From assembly GCA_034003955.1 (NCBI GenBank), contig JAVEXO010000005.1, positions 1 to 64,000 of the forward strand: a stretch of DNA of 64,000 nucleotides, in the 5' to 3' direction. The position numbers were made by a program, and so were the translations under genes. The notes beneath the pieces are model-generated. The model was not told the DNA's origin and did not search any database. It saw only the letters and a program-made list of their open reading frames with translations. Source of the DNA: SZUA-370 sp034003955 (lineage in GTDB: Bacteria > Spirochaetota > Spirochaetia > Treponematales > UBA12059). Positions 8,705 through 17,440 of the stretch are shown here, piece after piece (the stretch's first letter is position 1; the number at the start of each line of letters is the position of its first letter).

Positions 8705-11014
8705 TCATTCGGCGTGTTTCATCAATACAGAGACGGGAACGATCTGGTATCCCTTGGACAGTATGGCGTTAATGAGAAGCGGCAACTCGTTGTATAGGTA
8801 GTCTTCCCTGCCGCCATCTGGAATTCCAATGCGTATAGGCACAATGGAACCGGGCTTTATGGACTTCTCGGCGCGTTCCACGAGATCATGGGCCTTGGCA
8901 TACAATCCCTGAGTCAGGGGGCCCTGGAAACGTCCTACCCAGTCAAGGGTATCCACATCCCTGCCTACGTATGCATAGTTCATCTGGGCGGCGGATTCAA
9001 GCATGAATGTACTCGTGGAATACTGCGGAGAATGCCAGAGGAGGGACAATTCTGCCCCTGTAGCGGCAAAATACTCATCTTCGGTTCTGGCTAGGCCACG
9101 TTGTATGAACTCGGCATCGGCGCGATAGCGAGAATCGGTGGCGTCAAAGACGCTGAAGAACATGTTCCCTACTTCGTGTCCGCTTTCTGATATAAGCCTG
9201 GTGGCTCCGGGATTACGCCGTACGAATTCGCCGTTGACAAAGAAGGTGGCTCGTATACCGTATTCTCTGAGCGTGTCCAGTATGCCTACGAGGCCTTCTG
9301 CGCCTTCGTAAGCGTTGAATACGAGAGAGACCTCCCGTCGTCGTATTCTGGATCCGTGGTTGAATATAAGAGGCTCTCTATCCTCGTCTCTGTCAGGGAA
9401 GGCTTCATACGCCAAGGATGGCGCTGGCAGGAGGCTTCTTGTCCCCAGCCCCTTGGCCGAGCGAACCATGATGGTATTGAGGTAGGAGCCCGAGGCCAGG
9501 GCGTCAGGATATACTCTATAATTGGCAGAATTTGTCGATGAAGGCAGAGGGTTGAAGCTTGGTGCCTCCACCCAGGCCGCGCTGCTCGATGAGCTCTTGA
9601 AGGCTTTGCCGGGACTTTCGGCCACGATGATGCCAGGCTCGCTTGCTGACCATCCATAACGGCTCGCCTGGCTTAAGGCGACCATCGTGCGTGTGCCGTC
9701 GGCAATGCCCACAATCTCTATGGTGCCTGAAGAAGCCACGGCGACCTTGTCGTTTGATACCCACACGGCATGCATTGCCCCTGGGAAGGAGAGCGTCTTC
9801 TCCGTTGCCCAATTGGAATACCGGCGAATGGTCACACCGTTTGCGGTCACTATGGCCACTCGGCTCTCATCAGGCGATAGTGTTATAGATGTGGAGCCGC
9901 TGACATCCAGTGACTTGAAGCCAGCCGTCAGATTCTGTTCGCCGGGTATCGGAGCCGTTACCTTATAGGCGCCGCTGACACGTTTTCCATCCTTGAGGGA
10001 GGCCGTGAACACGGTAACTTCGTCGTTGGAAGGCCACAACACCTCCTGTATGACAGTATTGCCCTGAAGGAACAGATAGGGCATGGCATTGACTGTTGCC
10101 TCCCGGCCAAAATCGTCAGGGTCGAGGCGATAGAGGAAGATGTTCCTGCCGTCCTTGCAAAGGAGGACCTTGGAGCCGTCTGGCGAAATCCAGAATGAGT
10201 CGAAGTTGGGATCGTAGGGGAAGGGTGCCTTGCCCACGAGTATGCCAGGCTGCACCACGCCCGAGTAGATGGCCTGTGTGAAGAATTCCTGTGGCATGAT
10301 GCGGTACATGGACCGATTCTGCAGGAGGTATAGACTACCGTTGGAGCTCCATCGCAGCTGCGAGACACGCCCCGAGCCTACCTTGCGCCAGCTCTCGTCT
10401 GGAATACGGCCTGTTCGGGACTGTTCGGTTGAGAAATAGTATAGCTCCGAATCCTTACCGTATACGAAGTAGCGGCTGTCAGGAGACCATCGTGCCGGGA
10501 AGCTGTTAGCTGAGTATTCCAGGCCTGTGGCTACGGTGGATTCCAGGTTTTTTGACAGGTCGAACAGTATCAAGTCGCCTCTGGCGGCACTGCTTGGCGA
10601 AAGGTAGAGGAGCATCGATCCATCGGGAGAAGGCCTGGAGTCGACCAGGCGGCCTTGGCTTACTGCCGAACCGCGTGCGAAAGACGGTATGCCGGGCAAG
10701 GGGGATAGATCCTTGAAACCCTGTTCAGTCATGAAGACACCGAATCTGTTGCGGATCTGGAGTCGCCTGCCATCGTCTATGATGGCTATTGATTCTGGGT
10801 AGAATGTAAGCTGGACGAGCTCGCCGGAACGTGCATCGGCCGAGAACAGGGTGTCGTAAGCCGGCTCGCCTGGCACCTCTACGCGTGCGGTGAACAGGAT
10901 CTTGTCGGCGGCAGAAATATCGAGTCCGATGAACTCTATGTCGGCCGAGACATTGAGCACGAACATCGATACAAGGATACAAATGGCAATGGCGCGGAAG
11001 CGAACAGTGGTCAT
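8705..11014 (-). CDS. Exported protein: TolB-like N-terminus plus degenerate polysaccharide deacetylase domain
   Basis: 769 residues with a signal peptide (about 1-24, ending VSADI). Residues 30-480 contain recurring SPDGS/SPDESR segments typical of TolB/WD40-like propeller blades. From about 545 to 760 is a NodB-fold domain (LVFNAYEG; GIRATFFVNG; SGHEVGN). The canonical metal residues look lost: the TFDDG aspartate pair reads FNAYEG, and the paired histidines after GHEVGN are replaced (MFFSV). I infer a binding rather than a catalytic role, in the periplasm or cell envelope. AAGGGG precedes the ATG. It is the first gene of a probable operon with the Lon-type and FecR genes. Confidence 0.8.
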   Translation of the reverse strand: MTTVRFRAIAICILVSMFVLNVSADIEFIGLDISAADKILFTARVEVPGEPAYDTLFSADARSGELVQLTFYPESIAIIDDGRRLQIRNRFGVFMTEQGFKDLSPLPGIPSFARGSAVSQGRLVDSRPSPDGSMLLYLSPSSAARGDLILFDLSKNLESTVATGLEYSANSFPARWSPDSRYFVYGKDSELYYFSTEQSRTGRIPDESWRKVGSGRVSQLRWSSNGSLYLLQNRSMYRIMPQEFFTQAIYSGVVQPGILVGKAPFPYDPNFDSFWISPDGSKVLLCKDGRNIFLYRLDPDDFGREATVNAMPYLFLQGNTVIQEVLWPSNDEVTVFTASLKDGKRVSGAYKVTAPIPGEQNLTAGFKSLDVSGSTSITLSPDESRVAIVTANGVTIRRYSNWATEKTLSFPGAMHAVWVSNDKVAVASSGTIEIVGIADGTRTMVALSQASRYGWSASEPGIIVAESPGKAFKSSSSSAAWVEAPSFNPLPSSTNSANYRVYPDALASGSYLNTIMVRSAKGLGTRSLLPAPSLAYEAFPDRDEDREPLIFNHGSRIRRREVSLVFNAYEGAEGLVGILDTLREYGIRATFFVNGEFVRRNPGATRLISESGHEVGNMFFSVFDATDSRYRADAEFIQRGLARTEDEYFAATGAELSLLWHSPQYSTSTFMLESAAQMNYAYVGRDVDTLDWVGRFQGPLTQGLYAKAHDLVERAEKSIKPGSIVPIRIGIPDGGREDYLYNELPLLINAILSKGYQIVPVSVLMKHAE

Positions 11015-11077
11015 GGCGTTCCCCTTCGATTCATTTTCGGCTAAAAACCGATAAAGCGAAAGGGCGATACGGCTCTC

Positions 11078-11266
11078 TTAGCGTAATGGGAAGTATTGAT
11101 CGCAGTGGCCACTGCCCTTTGTCTTGGCGTGCTGTATGAGGCAGGTGCCTTCAATGCCAACGTCTACCTTTATCCTCTTGTCCTTTGGATAGAATGTCCT
11201 TTGACCGGTCCATTGAATGCATGCGTAGCATTTTTTAACGCCAGCTTCTTTCAGTTCTTGCGACAT
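11078..11266 (-). CDS. Small four-cysteine protein, possible zinc site
   Basis: 62 residues with C13-x2-C16, C42, H54 and C55, a pattern that could bind zinc or a cluster. I do not recognise the family. The start is well supported: AAAGGAG lies seven bases upstream of the ATG. It lies between the HAD phosphatase and the NodB-like gene, all on the minus strand, with 70- and 63-base gaps, so it may be part of a longer transcript. No signal peptide. Confidence 0.65.
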   Translation of the reverse strand: MSQELKEAGVKKCYACIQWTGQRTFYPKDKRIKVDVGIEGTCLIQHAKTKGSGHCDQYFPLR

Positions 11267-11336
11267 TCGCGCTCTCCTTTGCTATAGCAGTGGTAGTATA
11301 GTTTCGTCCATAGTATGATTGTTGTTGAATCGAAAA

Positions 11337-12155
11337 CTACAATTTCTGGCCGAGAGCCAGACGTTCTATGAGTTCGGCTACGGCTCCAGAGTCATGAGGC
11401 AGGGGTGATACATAGTCGGCTACCGCCAGCACTTCTACCCTGGCGTCTCTGGGGGCACAGCCATAGGCGGCCCAGGACACCATGCCGACGTCGTTGCCGG
11501 CGTCTCCAATGGCCATGACGTCATCACGGGACAGACCATGCGTTTCGGCTACCCAGGCTAAAGCCTCTCCCTTGTCAGCGCCAAGAGGCAGTATCTCTAT
11601 GAAGTATGGTTTTGAAATGACGACCTCGGCTATGCCTTGGAATCGGGTCTTCAGGGTGGGAGCAAGCCTTGCAATCAGACTCGGGTCTCCTGCCGAGAGG
11701 AGTTTGCTCCTTGGCAGGGCGGCTATCTCCTGGGAACTCGACGCCACGCGTGCTACGAGCCCGGTGAGCTCGCAATCCCTGTCTGTCCACGAATTACGCT
11801 CGGAGACTATGATGCCTTGGTCATCGTAGGCCTGGACAGGCAGGCCATAGGACCTCAGAACCTCTATTGCTGTCAGACAGGCGTTCCCGGACAGGGTGAG
11901 GTGCCGTATTATTTTCCCTGAATCGACGTCTCGTACCTCTGCCCCATTGGTGCATATCATGGGCAGCCCTCTGCCCTTCATCCCAAGCTCGAGGGCGAAT
12001 GGCATCATAGACTCAACGGTGCGGCCCGAGGCGAGCATGACGATGATGCCGGCGTCTAAGGCGCGTTGTACCGCCTTGAGGTTGGCCGTATGGATGCGTA
12101 ATTCTGGGGTGAGTAGGGTGTCATCAAGATCTATCGCTATCAGCTTAATAGGCAT
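11337..12155 (-). CDS. HAD-superfamily Cof-type phosphatase
   Basis: 272 residues. Motif I is DLDDT, with nucleophile D9 and acid-base D11. Motif III lysine is in the region DKGEAL, and motif IV is GDAGNDVGM, as in the Cof/YidA class IIB phosphatases with a C2B cap. These hydrolyse sugar phosphates, FMN or similar metabolites; the substrate is not predictable. An extended -10 (TGC-TATAAG) ends six bases before the ATG with no Shine-Dalgarno sequence, which suggests a leaderless mRNA. Divergent from murJ. Confidence 0.88.
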   Translation of the reverse strand: MPIKLIAIDLDDTLLTPELRIHTANLKAVQRALDAGIIVMLASGRTVESMMPFALELGMKGRGLPMICTNGAEVRDVDSGKIIRHLTLSGNACLTAIEVLRSYGLPVQAYDDQGIIVSERNSWTDRDCELTGLVARVASSSQEIAALPRSKLLSAGDPSLIARLAPTLKTRFQGIAEVVISKPYFIEILPLGADKGEALAWVAETHGLSRDDVMAIGDAGNDVGMVSWAAYGCAPRDARVEVLAVADYVSPLPHDSGAVAELIERLALGQKL

Positions 12156-12161
12156 GCTAGC

Positions 12162-12170
12162 CTTATAGCA
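12162..12170 (-). promoter_or_regulatory. Extended -10 promoter of the HAD gene
   Basis: TGC TATAAG on the minus strand, then six bases and the ATG at 12155. The geometry places the transcription start at the start codon. Confidence 0.55.
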
Positions 12171-12253
12171 TGGTCGGCCTTAAGGTCACAAGCACGATAA
12201 GCATGGGAGTCGACGCTTGTCCGCGACCCGTGTTTTGGGCTACCCTCGCCACC

Positions 12254-13846
12254 ATGAGCGACGAATCAGAGGCGACCGGTCGCCTCGTCCGCGATAGCGG
12301 CAAGTTATCGGCCCTGACGATGACATCAAGGGTGCTTGGCTTGATTCGCGATCGAACACGCGGGGCCATGCTTGGCACCGGTATCCTGGCCGATGCCTTT
12401 ACCGTGGCCTTTAGTGTACCCAATCTGTTCCGCCGCCTCTTTGCCGAAGGGTCCATGTCGGTAGCCTTCATACCCACGGTCAAGGCATATTTTACAGAGG
12501 GGGACAAGGACCGTACAGAGGAATTCCTGTCGGCTACCTATACCGTTTTGACTGTCATAGTCTGGGCTGTCGTGGCCTTGGGCGTAGCTGCCTCGCCTCT
12601 GCTCGTCAGGCTCTTCAAGTCGGATCCCGTGGAGACGACGGTGCTCCTTCGCATCATGTTTCCGTTCCTTGCCCTCGTTTCAATAGCCGCATTCTTCCAG
12701 GGAATACTCAATGCACTAGGATCATTCGGACCCTCTGGCTTTGCGCCTATACTGTTTAACCTAAGCTTCATACTGGTGCCCATGGTCGTGGGTCGGTACA
12801 TGGTTAATCCGGCTCGTGCCATGGCCGTAGGTGTACTTGTAGGCGGGAGCCTCCAGGCTCTATGCCAGTTGCCCTATGTCATACGTTTAGGCGCTCGCTT
12901 CCGTCTTGTCAGGCTGTCAAAGGCATTTGGTAATCCTGGCATGCGACGCGTCTTATCGCTCATAGCCCCTACTATTCTGGGAATGGCCGCGTACGAGGTT
13001 AATGGCCTGGTATCGACATCTCTGGCCAGCCAGGCCGGAACCGGTGTTGTCACCGCACTTAGTTTTTCCTTGCGCCTTCAGGAACTCGTGCTCGGTGTGT
13101 TCGTCGTGTCGGTTGGAACGGTGCTCCTGCCTGAACTGTCCGGCCTGGCAGCACGATCAGAATGGCAGCAGTATAAGATGCGTTTGATACGAGCACTGGA
13201 GGTCATAGCCCTGATTACCGTACCAGTAGCCGTTTTTTCTATATGTGAGCGGGTAGATATTGTATCCCTCTTGTTCAAGACCCAGGAGTTTAGCGATGCC
13301 TCGGTGGCCATGACGGCCGGTGCTTTTTTCTTCCATATGATTGGTTTGCCATTCATAGGTGCCAACCGTATCCTCGCGCCAGCCTTCTATGCCAGAAGCG
13401 ATACCAGGACGCCAGCATGGGCCGGAATCATTGCCGTCTGTGTCAACATCACAGCCGCAATCCTTCTAAAACCCAGCATGGGCGGCTCGGGCATAGCCCT
13501 GGCATTATCGATAGCCAGCGCCGTCAATACCGTAGTGCTTTTTACCATGCTGGTGCGTATGGGAATAGATGGCCTGGGAGCCGCTCTCGGCTCAGTTATC
13601 CTCTACGTGCTTAGATTACTCGTCTTTTCAGCGCTTGCCGCGACTCCCCTTATCCTCCTTAGGGGCTGGTTTGCGTCGTTATTTACCTCCTTTGACACCC
13701 CACTCATGGTGTATGGAGCCCCATTCGCCATCTCTGCAGTACTTTTTGCCGTGATTGGCGTTGGTCTTCTTATACTGTCAAAGGATACTAGCGCATTATT
13801 TCTCGTGTCGTCATTGAGGCGTAGAAGCAAAAAGCGTACCAACTAG
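12254..13846 (+). CDS. murJ: Lipid II flippase MurJ (MviN)
   Basis: 530 residues from the chosen ATG, close to the usual length, with about fourteen hydrophobic segments. The conserved opening (SALTMTSRVLGLIRDRTRGAMLGTG) and DAFTVAFSVPNLFRRLFAEGS are hallmark MurJ sequence, with the essential arginines of the first helices. It flips lipid II across the inner membrane for peptidoglycan synthesis. The frame stays open upstream to 12170, but the longer form would add a poor N-terminus, so I prefer 12254. No Shine-Dalgarno sequence is visible. TTGTCC and TACCCT precede it, with seven bases to the ATG, so a leaderless start is possible here too. Confidence 0.92.
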   Translation: MSDESEATGRLVRDSGKLSALTMTSRVLGLIRDRTRGAMLGTGILADAFTVAFSVPNLFRRLFAEGSMSVAFIPTVKAYFTEGDKDRTEEFLSATYTVLTVIVWAVVALGVAASPLLVRLFKSDPVETTVLLRIMFPFLALVSIAAFFQGILNALGSFGPSGFAPILFNLSFILVPMVVGRYMVNPARAMAVGVLVGGSLQALCQLPYVIRLGARFRLVRLSKAFGNPGMRRVLSLIAPTILGMAAYEVNGLVSTSLASQAGTGVVTALSFSLRLQELVLGVFVVSVGTVLLPELSGLAARSEWQQYKMRLIRALEVIALITVPVAVFSICERVDIVSLLFKTQEFSDASVAMTAGAFFFHMIGLPFIGANRILAPAFYARSDTRTPAWAGIIAVCVNITAAILLKPSMGGSGIALALSIASAVNTVVLFTMLVRMGIDGLGAALGSVILYVLRLLVFSALAATPLILLRGWFASLFTSFDTPLMVYGAPFAISAVLFAVIGVGLLILSKDTSALFLVSSLRRRSKKRTN

Positions 13847-13869
13847 CCAGAATTCCTGGACGATTGGTA

Positions 13870-13898
13870 TTGACAAAGACTTCGGCCATTGGTATTGT
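13870..13898 (+). promoter_or_regulatory. Strong promoter of the tRNA-Thr/rpmG transcript
   Basis: TTGACA (13870-13875), exactly 17 bases, TATTGT (13893-13898); predicted start near 13905, nine bases before the tRNA. The same -10 variant occurs upstream of rpsL. Confidence 0.75.
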
Positions 13899-13913
13899 AC
13901 CGGCGCTTATAAC

Positions 13914-13986
13914 GCCCTTGTAGCTCAGTTGGCAGAGCACATCCATGGTAAGGATGAGGTCATCGGTTCGATTCCGATCGAGGGCT
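13914..13986 (+). tRNA. tRNA-Thr (GGT anticodon)
   Basis: Full cloverleaf: acceptor GCCCTTG with CGAGGGC, D stem GCTC/GAGC, anticodon stem CATCC/GGATG around ATGGTAA (anticodon GGT), T arm ATCGG-TTCGATT-CCGAT. Discriminator T; CCA is not encoded. Confidence 0.95.
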
Positions 13987-14226
13987 TTATGCGCATCAAG
14001 GATACGCCGAACCTTCAAGTCGGATACCGCAAGCGGCAACCGATCGAGGGCTCTGTGTGCCTCTAGGATGCACAAGCTGCCATGACAGGCGGGCTGTATC
14101 GGGTTTTGTAGGAAGTTCGCGGGGCTGATCGGCGCGACGGACGCAACGCGTCGCTAGGTGCCGGAGCCTCATTTTTTTTTCGACGTTCGCCCAAGCGGCC
14201 GTCAATCTTGCGGGAGGGATCGAACC

Positions 14227-14400
14227 ATGGCTGGAAAGAAGCAGGTTGTAGAGATCATAGCCCTTGCATGTAGCGAATGCAAGCGCAGAAATTATACGAC
14301 GACCAAGAACAGGAAGACAAAACAGGAAAAGCTTGAGCTCATGAAATACTGCAAGTGGGATCACAAGCATACCCTGCACAAGGAAACCAAGGTAAAGTAA
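14227..14400 (+). CDS. rpmG: 50S ribosomal protein L33
   Basis: 57 residues; the body matches L33 (EIIALACSECKRRNYTTTKN, then HTLHKETKVK). It has the first CxxC pair of zinc-binding L33, but the second pair is altered: YCKWDHKH keeps one cysteine, and histidines may substitute. The start is ATG 14227, preceded by GGGAGGG. The gene lies between tRNA-Thr and tRNA-Trp and upstream of secE-nusG, a common bacterial arrangement. Confidence 0.95.
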   Translation: MAGKKQVVEIIALACSECKRRNYTTTKNRKTKQEKLELMKYCKWDHKHTLHKETKVK

Positions 14401-14422
14401 GGTTTTGCTTCTGACTCTGGGC

Positions 14423-14489
14423 CGCGATCATGGAAATATGTTGATCGCGCCGCGACCCGAACAGCTTCGCTGAGTCTGCTCGGGTCGCG
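14423..14489 (+). other. Two stem-loops between rpmG and tRNA-Trp
   Basis: An 8-bp stem (14423-14430 with 14442-14449) is followed by a 10-bp stem (14451-14460 with 14480-14489) enclosing a cagc-TTC-gctg hairpin. No T tract follows, so they look like processing or stability elements that release the tRNA-Trp rather than terminators. Confidence 0.5.
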
Positions 14490-14492
14490 TCT

Positions 14493-14565
14493 AGGCCAGT
14501 AGCTCTAATGGTAGAGCGCCGGTCTCCAAAACCGGATGTTGAGGGTTCGAGTCCTTCCTGGCCTG
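14493..14565 (+). tRNA. tRNA-Trp (CCA anticodon)
   Basis: Acceptor AGGCCAG with CTGGCCT, D stem GCTC/GAGC, anticodon stem CCGGT/ACCGG around CTCCAAA (anticodon CCA), T arm GAGGG-TTCGAGT-CCTTC, discriminator G as expected for tRNA-Trp. CCA is not encoded. Confidence 0.95.
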
Positions 14566-14648
14566 TATATTGAGAAGCGGCCTTTTCGCCGGTCGCCTGC
14601 TATTTAGACCGCGTCATCGAGCGCGGCTGAATCGTTTGCGAGCAACTG

Positions 14649-14657
14649 TGTTATAGT
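14649..14657 (+). promoter_or_regulatory. Extended -10 promoter before secE
   Basis: TGT TATAGT, a good extended -10, lies about 44 bases before the secE ATG. It would allow secE-nusG expression apart from the tRNA transcript. Confidence 0.5.
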
Positions 14658-14700
14658 GGCATCGTTCGAATCGATTCGATACTGCCGTCAAGGAGCCTGT

Positions 14701-14880
14701 ATGAACAAGGTTATTCAGTTCTTCAAGGATAGTTACGGCGAACTTAAGAAAGTCGTCTGGCCTTCTAAGGATAGCGTCATAGCATCCACCAAGGTGGTGC
14801 TTGTCTCTACCCTCATCGTCGCCGTATTTCTCGGTGTTGTGGACTTTCTTCTTGTCCGCGGCATTGATTTGCTCTTCTGA
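14701..14880 (+). CDS. secE: Preprotein translocase subunit SecE
   Basis: 59 residues, the short single-helix form. The amphipathic segment ELKKVVWPSKDSV is the conserved SecE signature, followed by one transmembrane helix (about residues 33-57). It clamps SecY (43716 in this window) in the SecYEG channel. AAGGAG precedes the ATG. nusG follows after 14 bases, as in most bacteria. Confidence 0.96.
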   Translation: MNKVIQFFKDSYGELKKVVWPSKDSVIASTKVVLVSTLIVAVFLGVVDFLLVRGIDLLF

Positions 14881-14894
14881 GCAGGGTGTAGGCG

Positions 14895-15452
14895 ATGGCT
14901 AAGTCTTGGTATGTTCTGCACGTCTATTCCGGCTATGAGGCCAAGATCGAGCGGACAATTCGTATGCTTCTCGCCAATAACGAGCTTGATGCCGAGGTCG
15001 TAAAAGACATAAAGATACCTAGCGAGGAAGTCGTAGACGTCAAGGATGGCAAGAGGCGAACTACCGCAAGGAAGATGCTCCCAGGGTATATTCTAATAGA
15101 GATGGATCTTCCCGAGGGTAACTGGAAGGCGACCTGTTCCACAATCAAGAAGATAACCGGTGTTACTGGCTTTGTAGGAGCCACCTTGCATAATAAGCCC
15201 GCTCCTATTTCTACAGAAGAAGCCCGGCACATCCTTCAGAGGGCAGGCGAGATCAAGGGCGACAGGCCGGCCAAGTCGAGGCAGAATTTTACCGTCGGCG
15301 AGCAGGTAAAGATAATAGAGGGGCCATTTGATTCGTTCACTGGAACGATAGAAGAGGTCAGTCCTGACAAGAACAAGCTGCGGGTCATGGTAGGCATCTT
15401 CGGGCGGGCTACGCCGGTAGAAGTTGACATGCTGCAGGTGGAAAAGGTCTAG
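14895..15452 (+). CDS. nusG: Transcription termination/antitermination factor NusG
   Basis: 185 residues: an NGN domain (SWYVLHVYSGYEAKIERTI from residue 4) and a C-terminal KOW domain (FTVGEQVKIIEGPFDSFTGTIEEV). It binds the clamp of RNA polymerase and links it to Rho or ribosomal S10. Length is typical. Cotranscribed with secE; a 278-base leader separates it from rplK. Confidence 0.97.
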   Translation: MAKSWYVLHVYSGYEAKIERTIRMLLANNELDAEVVKDIKIPSEEVVDVKDGKRRTTARKMLPGYILIEMDLPEGNWKATCSTIKKITGVTGFVGATLHNKPAPISTEEARHILQRAGEIKGDRPAKSRQNFTVGEQVKIIEGPFDSFTGTIEEVSPDKNKLRVMVGIFGRATPVEVDMLQVEKV

Positions 15453-15730
15453 TTTTTGCACGCGGCGTCCCTGTGGACGCTTCTCATAGATTAGGGTAAA
15501 AAGCAGGATCGCGTGGCAACACGCGGCGCGCCATACGGCGTGAACCCAGGAATCCTGGGTTTCCGCTCCGTCTGATGGGAGCCTTTCGTACTACTGGCGT
15601 CCGGTTTTGTAACCAGACTTCAACCCGACGAGAGGCGCTATCCCCGGTTCACACTACCCCTTATTGCAAGGGAAGAGGCCGGGGCCCAGCCACCGCAAGG
15701 CGGCATGGGACACCACGAAAGGAGTCGATC
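15453..15730 (+). promoter_or_regulatory. rplK leader with hairpin and possible L1-binding site
   Basis: The gene-free interval between nusG and rplK holds an 8-bp hairpin (15543-15550 with 15554-15561, loop AAT) without a T tract, then GATGGGAGCCTTT at about 15574-15586. That sequence resembles the GGGAGGCTTT stretch of the L1 stalk of 23S rRNA. L1 represses the L11-L1 transcript in many bacteria by binding a stalk mimic in this leader. The match is by eye only. A long-range CCCCGG/CCGGGG pairing (near 15640 and 15682) is also possible. AAAGGAG ends just before rplK. Confidence 0.4.
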
Positions 15731-16162
15731 ATGGCTAAGAAAGTGGTCACCGCGATCATCAAGTTGCAGTGCCCAGCAGGCAAGGCTACGCCCGCGCCGC
15801 CCGTAGGACCAGCACTCGGTCCACACGGCGTCAGCGCCCCGCAGTTCTGCCAGCAGTTCAACGACAGGACCAAGTCTATGGAGCAGGGTTTAACCATTCC
15901 CTGTGTCATCTCTGTCTACAAGGACAAGTCGTTCACCTTCATAACGAAGACACCTCCGGCGTCGGTACTTATAAAGAAATCAATGGGCCTTGAAAAAGGT
16001 TCGGCGATTCCTCATAAGCAGAAGGTAGGCAAGATATCTCACGCCAAGATAACGGAGATTGCCAAGCTCAAGCTCAAGGACCTGTCGGCCAACGATGTAG
16101 AGGCCGCCGAGCGCATCATAGCAGGTACTGCCCGCGCCATGGGCGTCGAAGTGGAGTGGTAA
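15731..16162 (+). CDS. rplK: 50S ribosomal protein L11
   Basis: 143 residues from ATG 15731, preceded by AAAGGAG. Earlier in-frame starts would add an unrelated N-terminus from the leader. The proline-rich start (GKATPAPPVGPALGPHGVSAPQFCQQFN) and the rRNA-binding C-terminal domain are typical. It forms the GTPase-associated stalk base with L10 and L7/L12, encoded downstream. Confidence 0.97.
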   Translation: MAKKVVTAIIKLQCPAGKATPAPPVGPALGPHGVSAPQFCQQFNDRTKSMEQGLTIPCVISVYKDKSFTFITKTPPASVLIKKSMGLEKGSAIPHKQKVGKISHAKITEIAKLKLKDLSANDVEAAERIIAGTARAMGVEVEW

Positions 16163-16165
16163 GCG

Positions 16166-16849
16166 ATGAAGCACGGTAAGAAATATAGAGAAGTGGCTAA
16201 GAAGATAGATGCCGAGAAGGCCTATGAAATATCTGAAGCCTGCACCCTACTCAAGGAATTGAAGGTAGCCAAGTTCGACGAGACGGTAGAGGTGCACATT
16301 CGCCTTAACCTGAAGAAGAGCCAGACCGTCCGCGATACGGTGGTGTTGCCCAATCAGTTCAAGGCCGAGAAGAAGGTTCTTGTCTTCTGTAAGCCAGAGA
16401 AGGAAAAGGAAGCCCTCGAAGCCGGTGCCACCTATGTTGGTAGCGAAGAGCTGGTAGAGAAGATAAAGGGTGGCTGGATGGATTTCGATATCGCGGTGGC
16501 AACGCCCGATATGATGAAGGACGTAGGCAAGCTTGGTATGATTCTTGGTCGTCGTGGTCTCATGCCCAATCCCAAGACCGGTACGGTTACATTCGATGTA
16601 AAGGCCGCCATTGGTGAACTCAAGAAGGGTAGAACCGAGTTCCGCTCCGACAAGACTAATATCATCCACCTCGCCGTGGGCAAGATTTCCATGGATGCGC
16701 CTCTTGTCGCCGCCAATCTGGAGACACTGCTTGGTGAGATCAATAGAAAGCGACCGTCCGATGTCAAGGGCGAGTTCATACAGTCCGTGTACCTGGCCGG
16801 AACGATGACGCCCAGCGTTAAGGTCGCGATGACGAAGGCAGAGAGGTAA
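16166..16849 (+). CDS. rplA: 50S ribosomal protein L1
   Basis: 227 residues, the standard two-domain L1. The signature GRRGLMPNPKTGTVT is intact (about residues 126-140). It binds the mobile L1 stalk of 23S rRNA and is the usual translational repressor of the rplK-rplA mRNA. It starts three bases after rplK stops and overlaps nothing. Confidence 0.97.
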   Translation: MKHGKKYREVAKKIDAEKAYEISEACTLLKELKVAKFDETVEVHIRLNLKKSQTVRDTVVLPNQFKAEKKVLVFCKPEKEKEALEAGATYVGSEELVEKIKGGWMDFDIAVATPDMMKDVGKLGMILGRRGLMPNPKTGTVTFDVKAAIGELKKGRTEFRSDKTNIIHLAVGKISMDAPLVAANLETLLGEINRKRPSDVKGEFIQSVYLAGTMTPSVKVAMTKAER

Positions 16850-16852
16850 GAT

Positions 16853-17389
16853 ATGGCTCTACGAGCGAAGAAGACCCAGCCTAGTAAGGTCGAGGCAATC
16901 GAAGCCGTCGGTGCCAAGATAGACGCATCGAACGACTTTGTTTTTACCGATTATCGTGGCTTGACTGTGGAGCAGATTACCAATCTCAGGAAGCAGCTCC
17001 GTGAGAAGAATGCCGAGTATCACATCGTCAAGAATAACTTTGCGCGCATTGCATTCGAACAGAAGAAATTTCCCGATGTGAGCGATCTTCTTGTTGGTCC
17101 GACAGCCATTGCGTTTGCGCCGGTAGACTCCAACGAGGTAGCCAAGATAATACGGGACTTTGGCAAGGAAGCGTCCGTCAAGATAAAGGGCGGCCTTGTT
17201 GACAAGGACTACTATGACGCCGTGCAGATGGATGCCTTTTCCAGGCTTCCAGGAAAGAGCCAGCTCTTGTCAATGCTTATGAGCGCCATGAACGCACCCC
17301 TACAGAACCTCGTGTACGCCATCAATGGTGTTCCCACGAAGCTTGTAAGGACGCTCCAGGCCGTAGCAGACCAGAAGAGCGCACAGTAA
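16853..17389 (+). CDS. rplJ: 50S ribosomal protein L10
   Basis: 178 residues. The N-terminal RNA-binding part is recognisable (NDFVFTDYRGLTVEQITNLRKQLRE), as are LLVGPTAIAFA and the C-terminal helix that anchors L7/L12 dimers. It starts three bases after rplA, so there is no L10 leader here; any L10 feedback would have to act elsewhere. Confidence 0.96.
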   Translation: MALRAKKTQPSKVEAIEAVGAKIDASNDFVFTDYRGLTVEQITNLRKQLREKNAEYHIVKNNFARIAFEQKKFPDVSDLLVGPTAIAFAPVDSNEVAKIIRDFGKEASVKIKGGLVDKDYYDAVQMDAFSRLPGKSQLLSMLMSAMNAPLQNLVYAINGVPTKLVRTLQAVADQKSAQ

Positions 17390-17440
17390 GTATTTCGCGG
17401 CGCTCAGGCTTCGGTAGCTGCCGTACCTGTCCGCCTTGAT

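Noticed and set aside
12170..12253. Longer murJ N-terminus
   Set aside because: The extra 28 residues do not resemble MurJ, and the extension begins in the promoter region of the divergent HAD gene.
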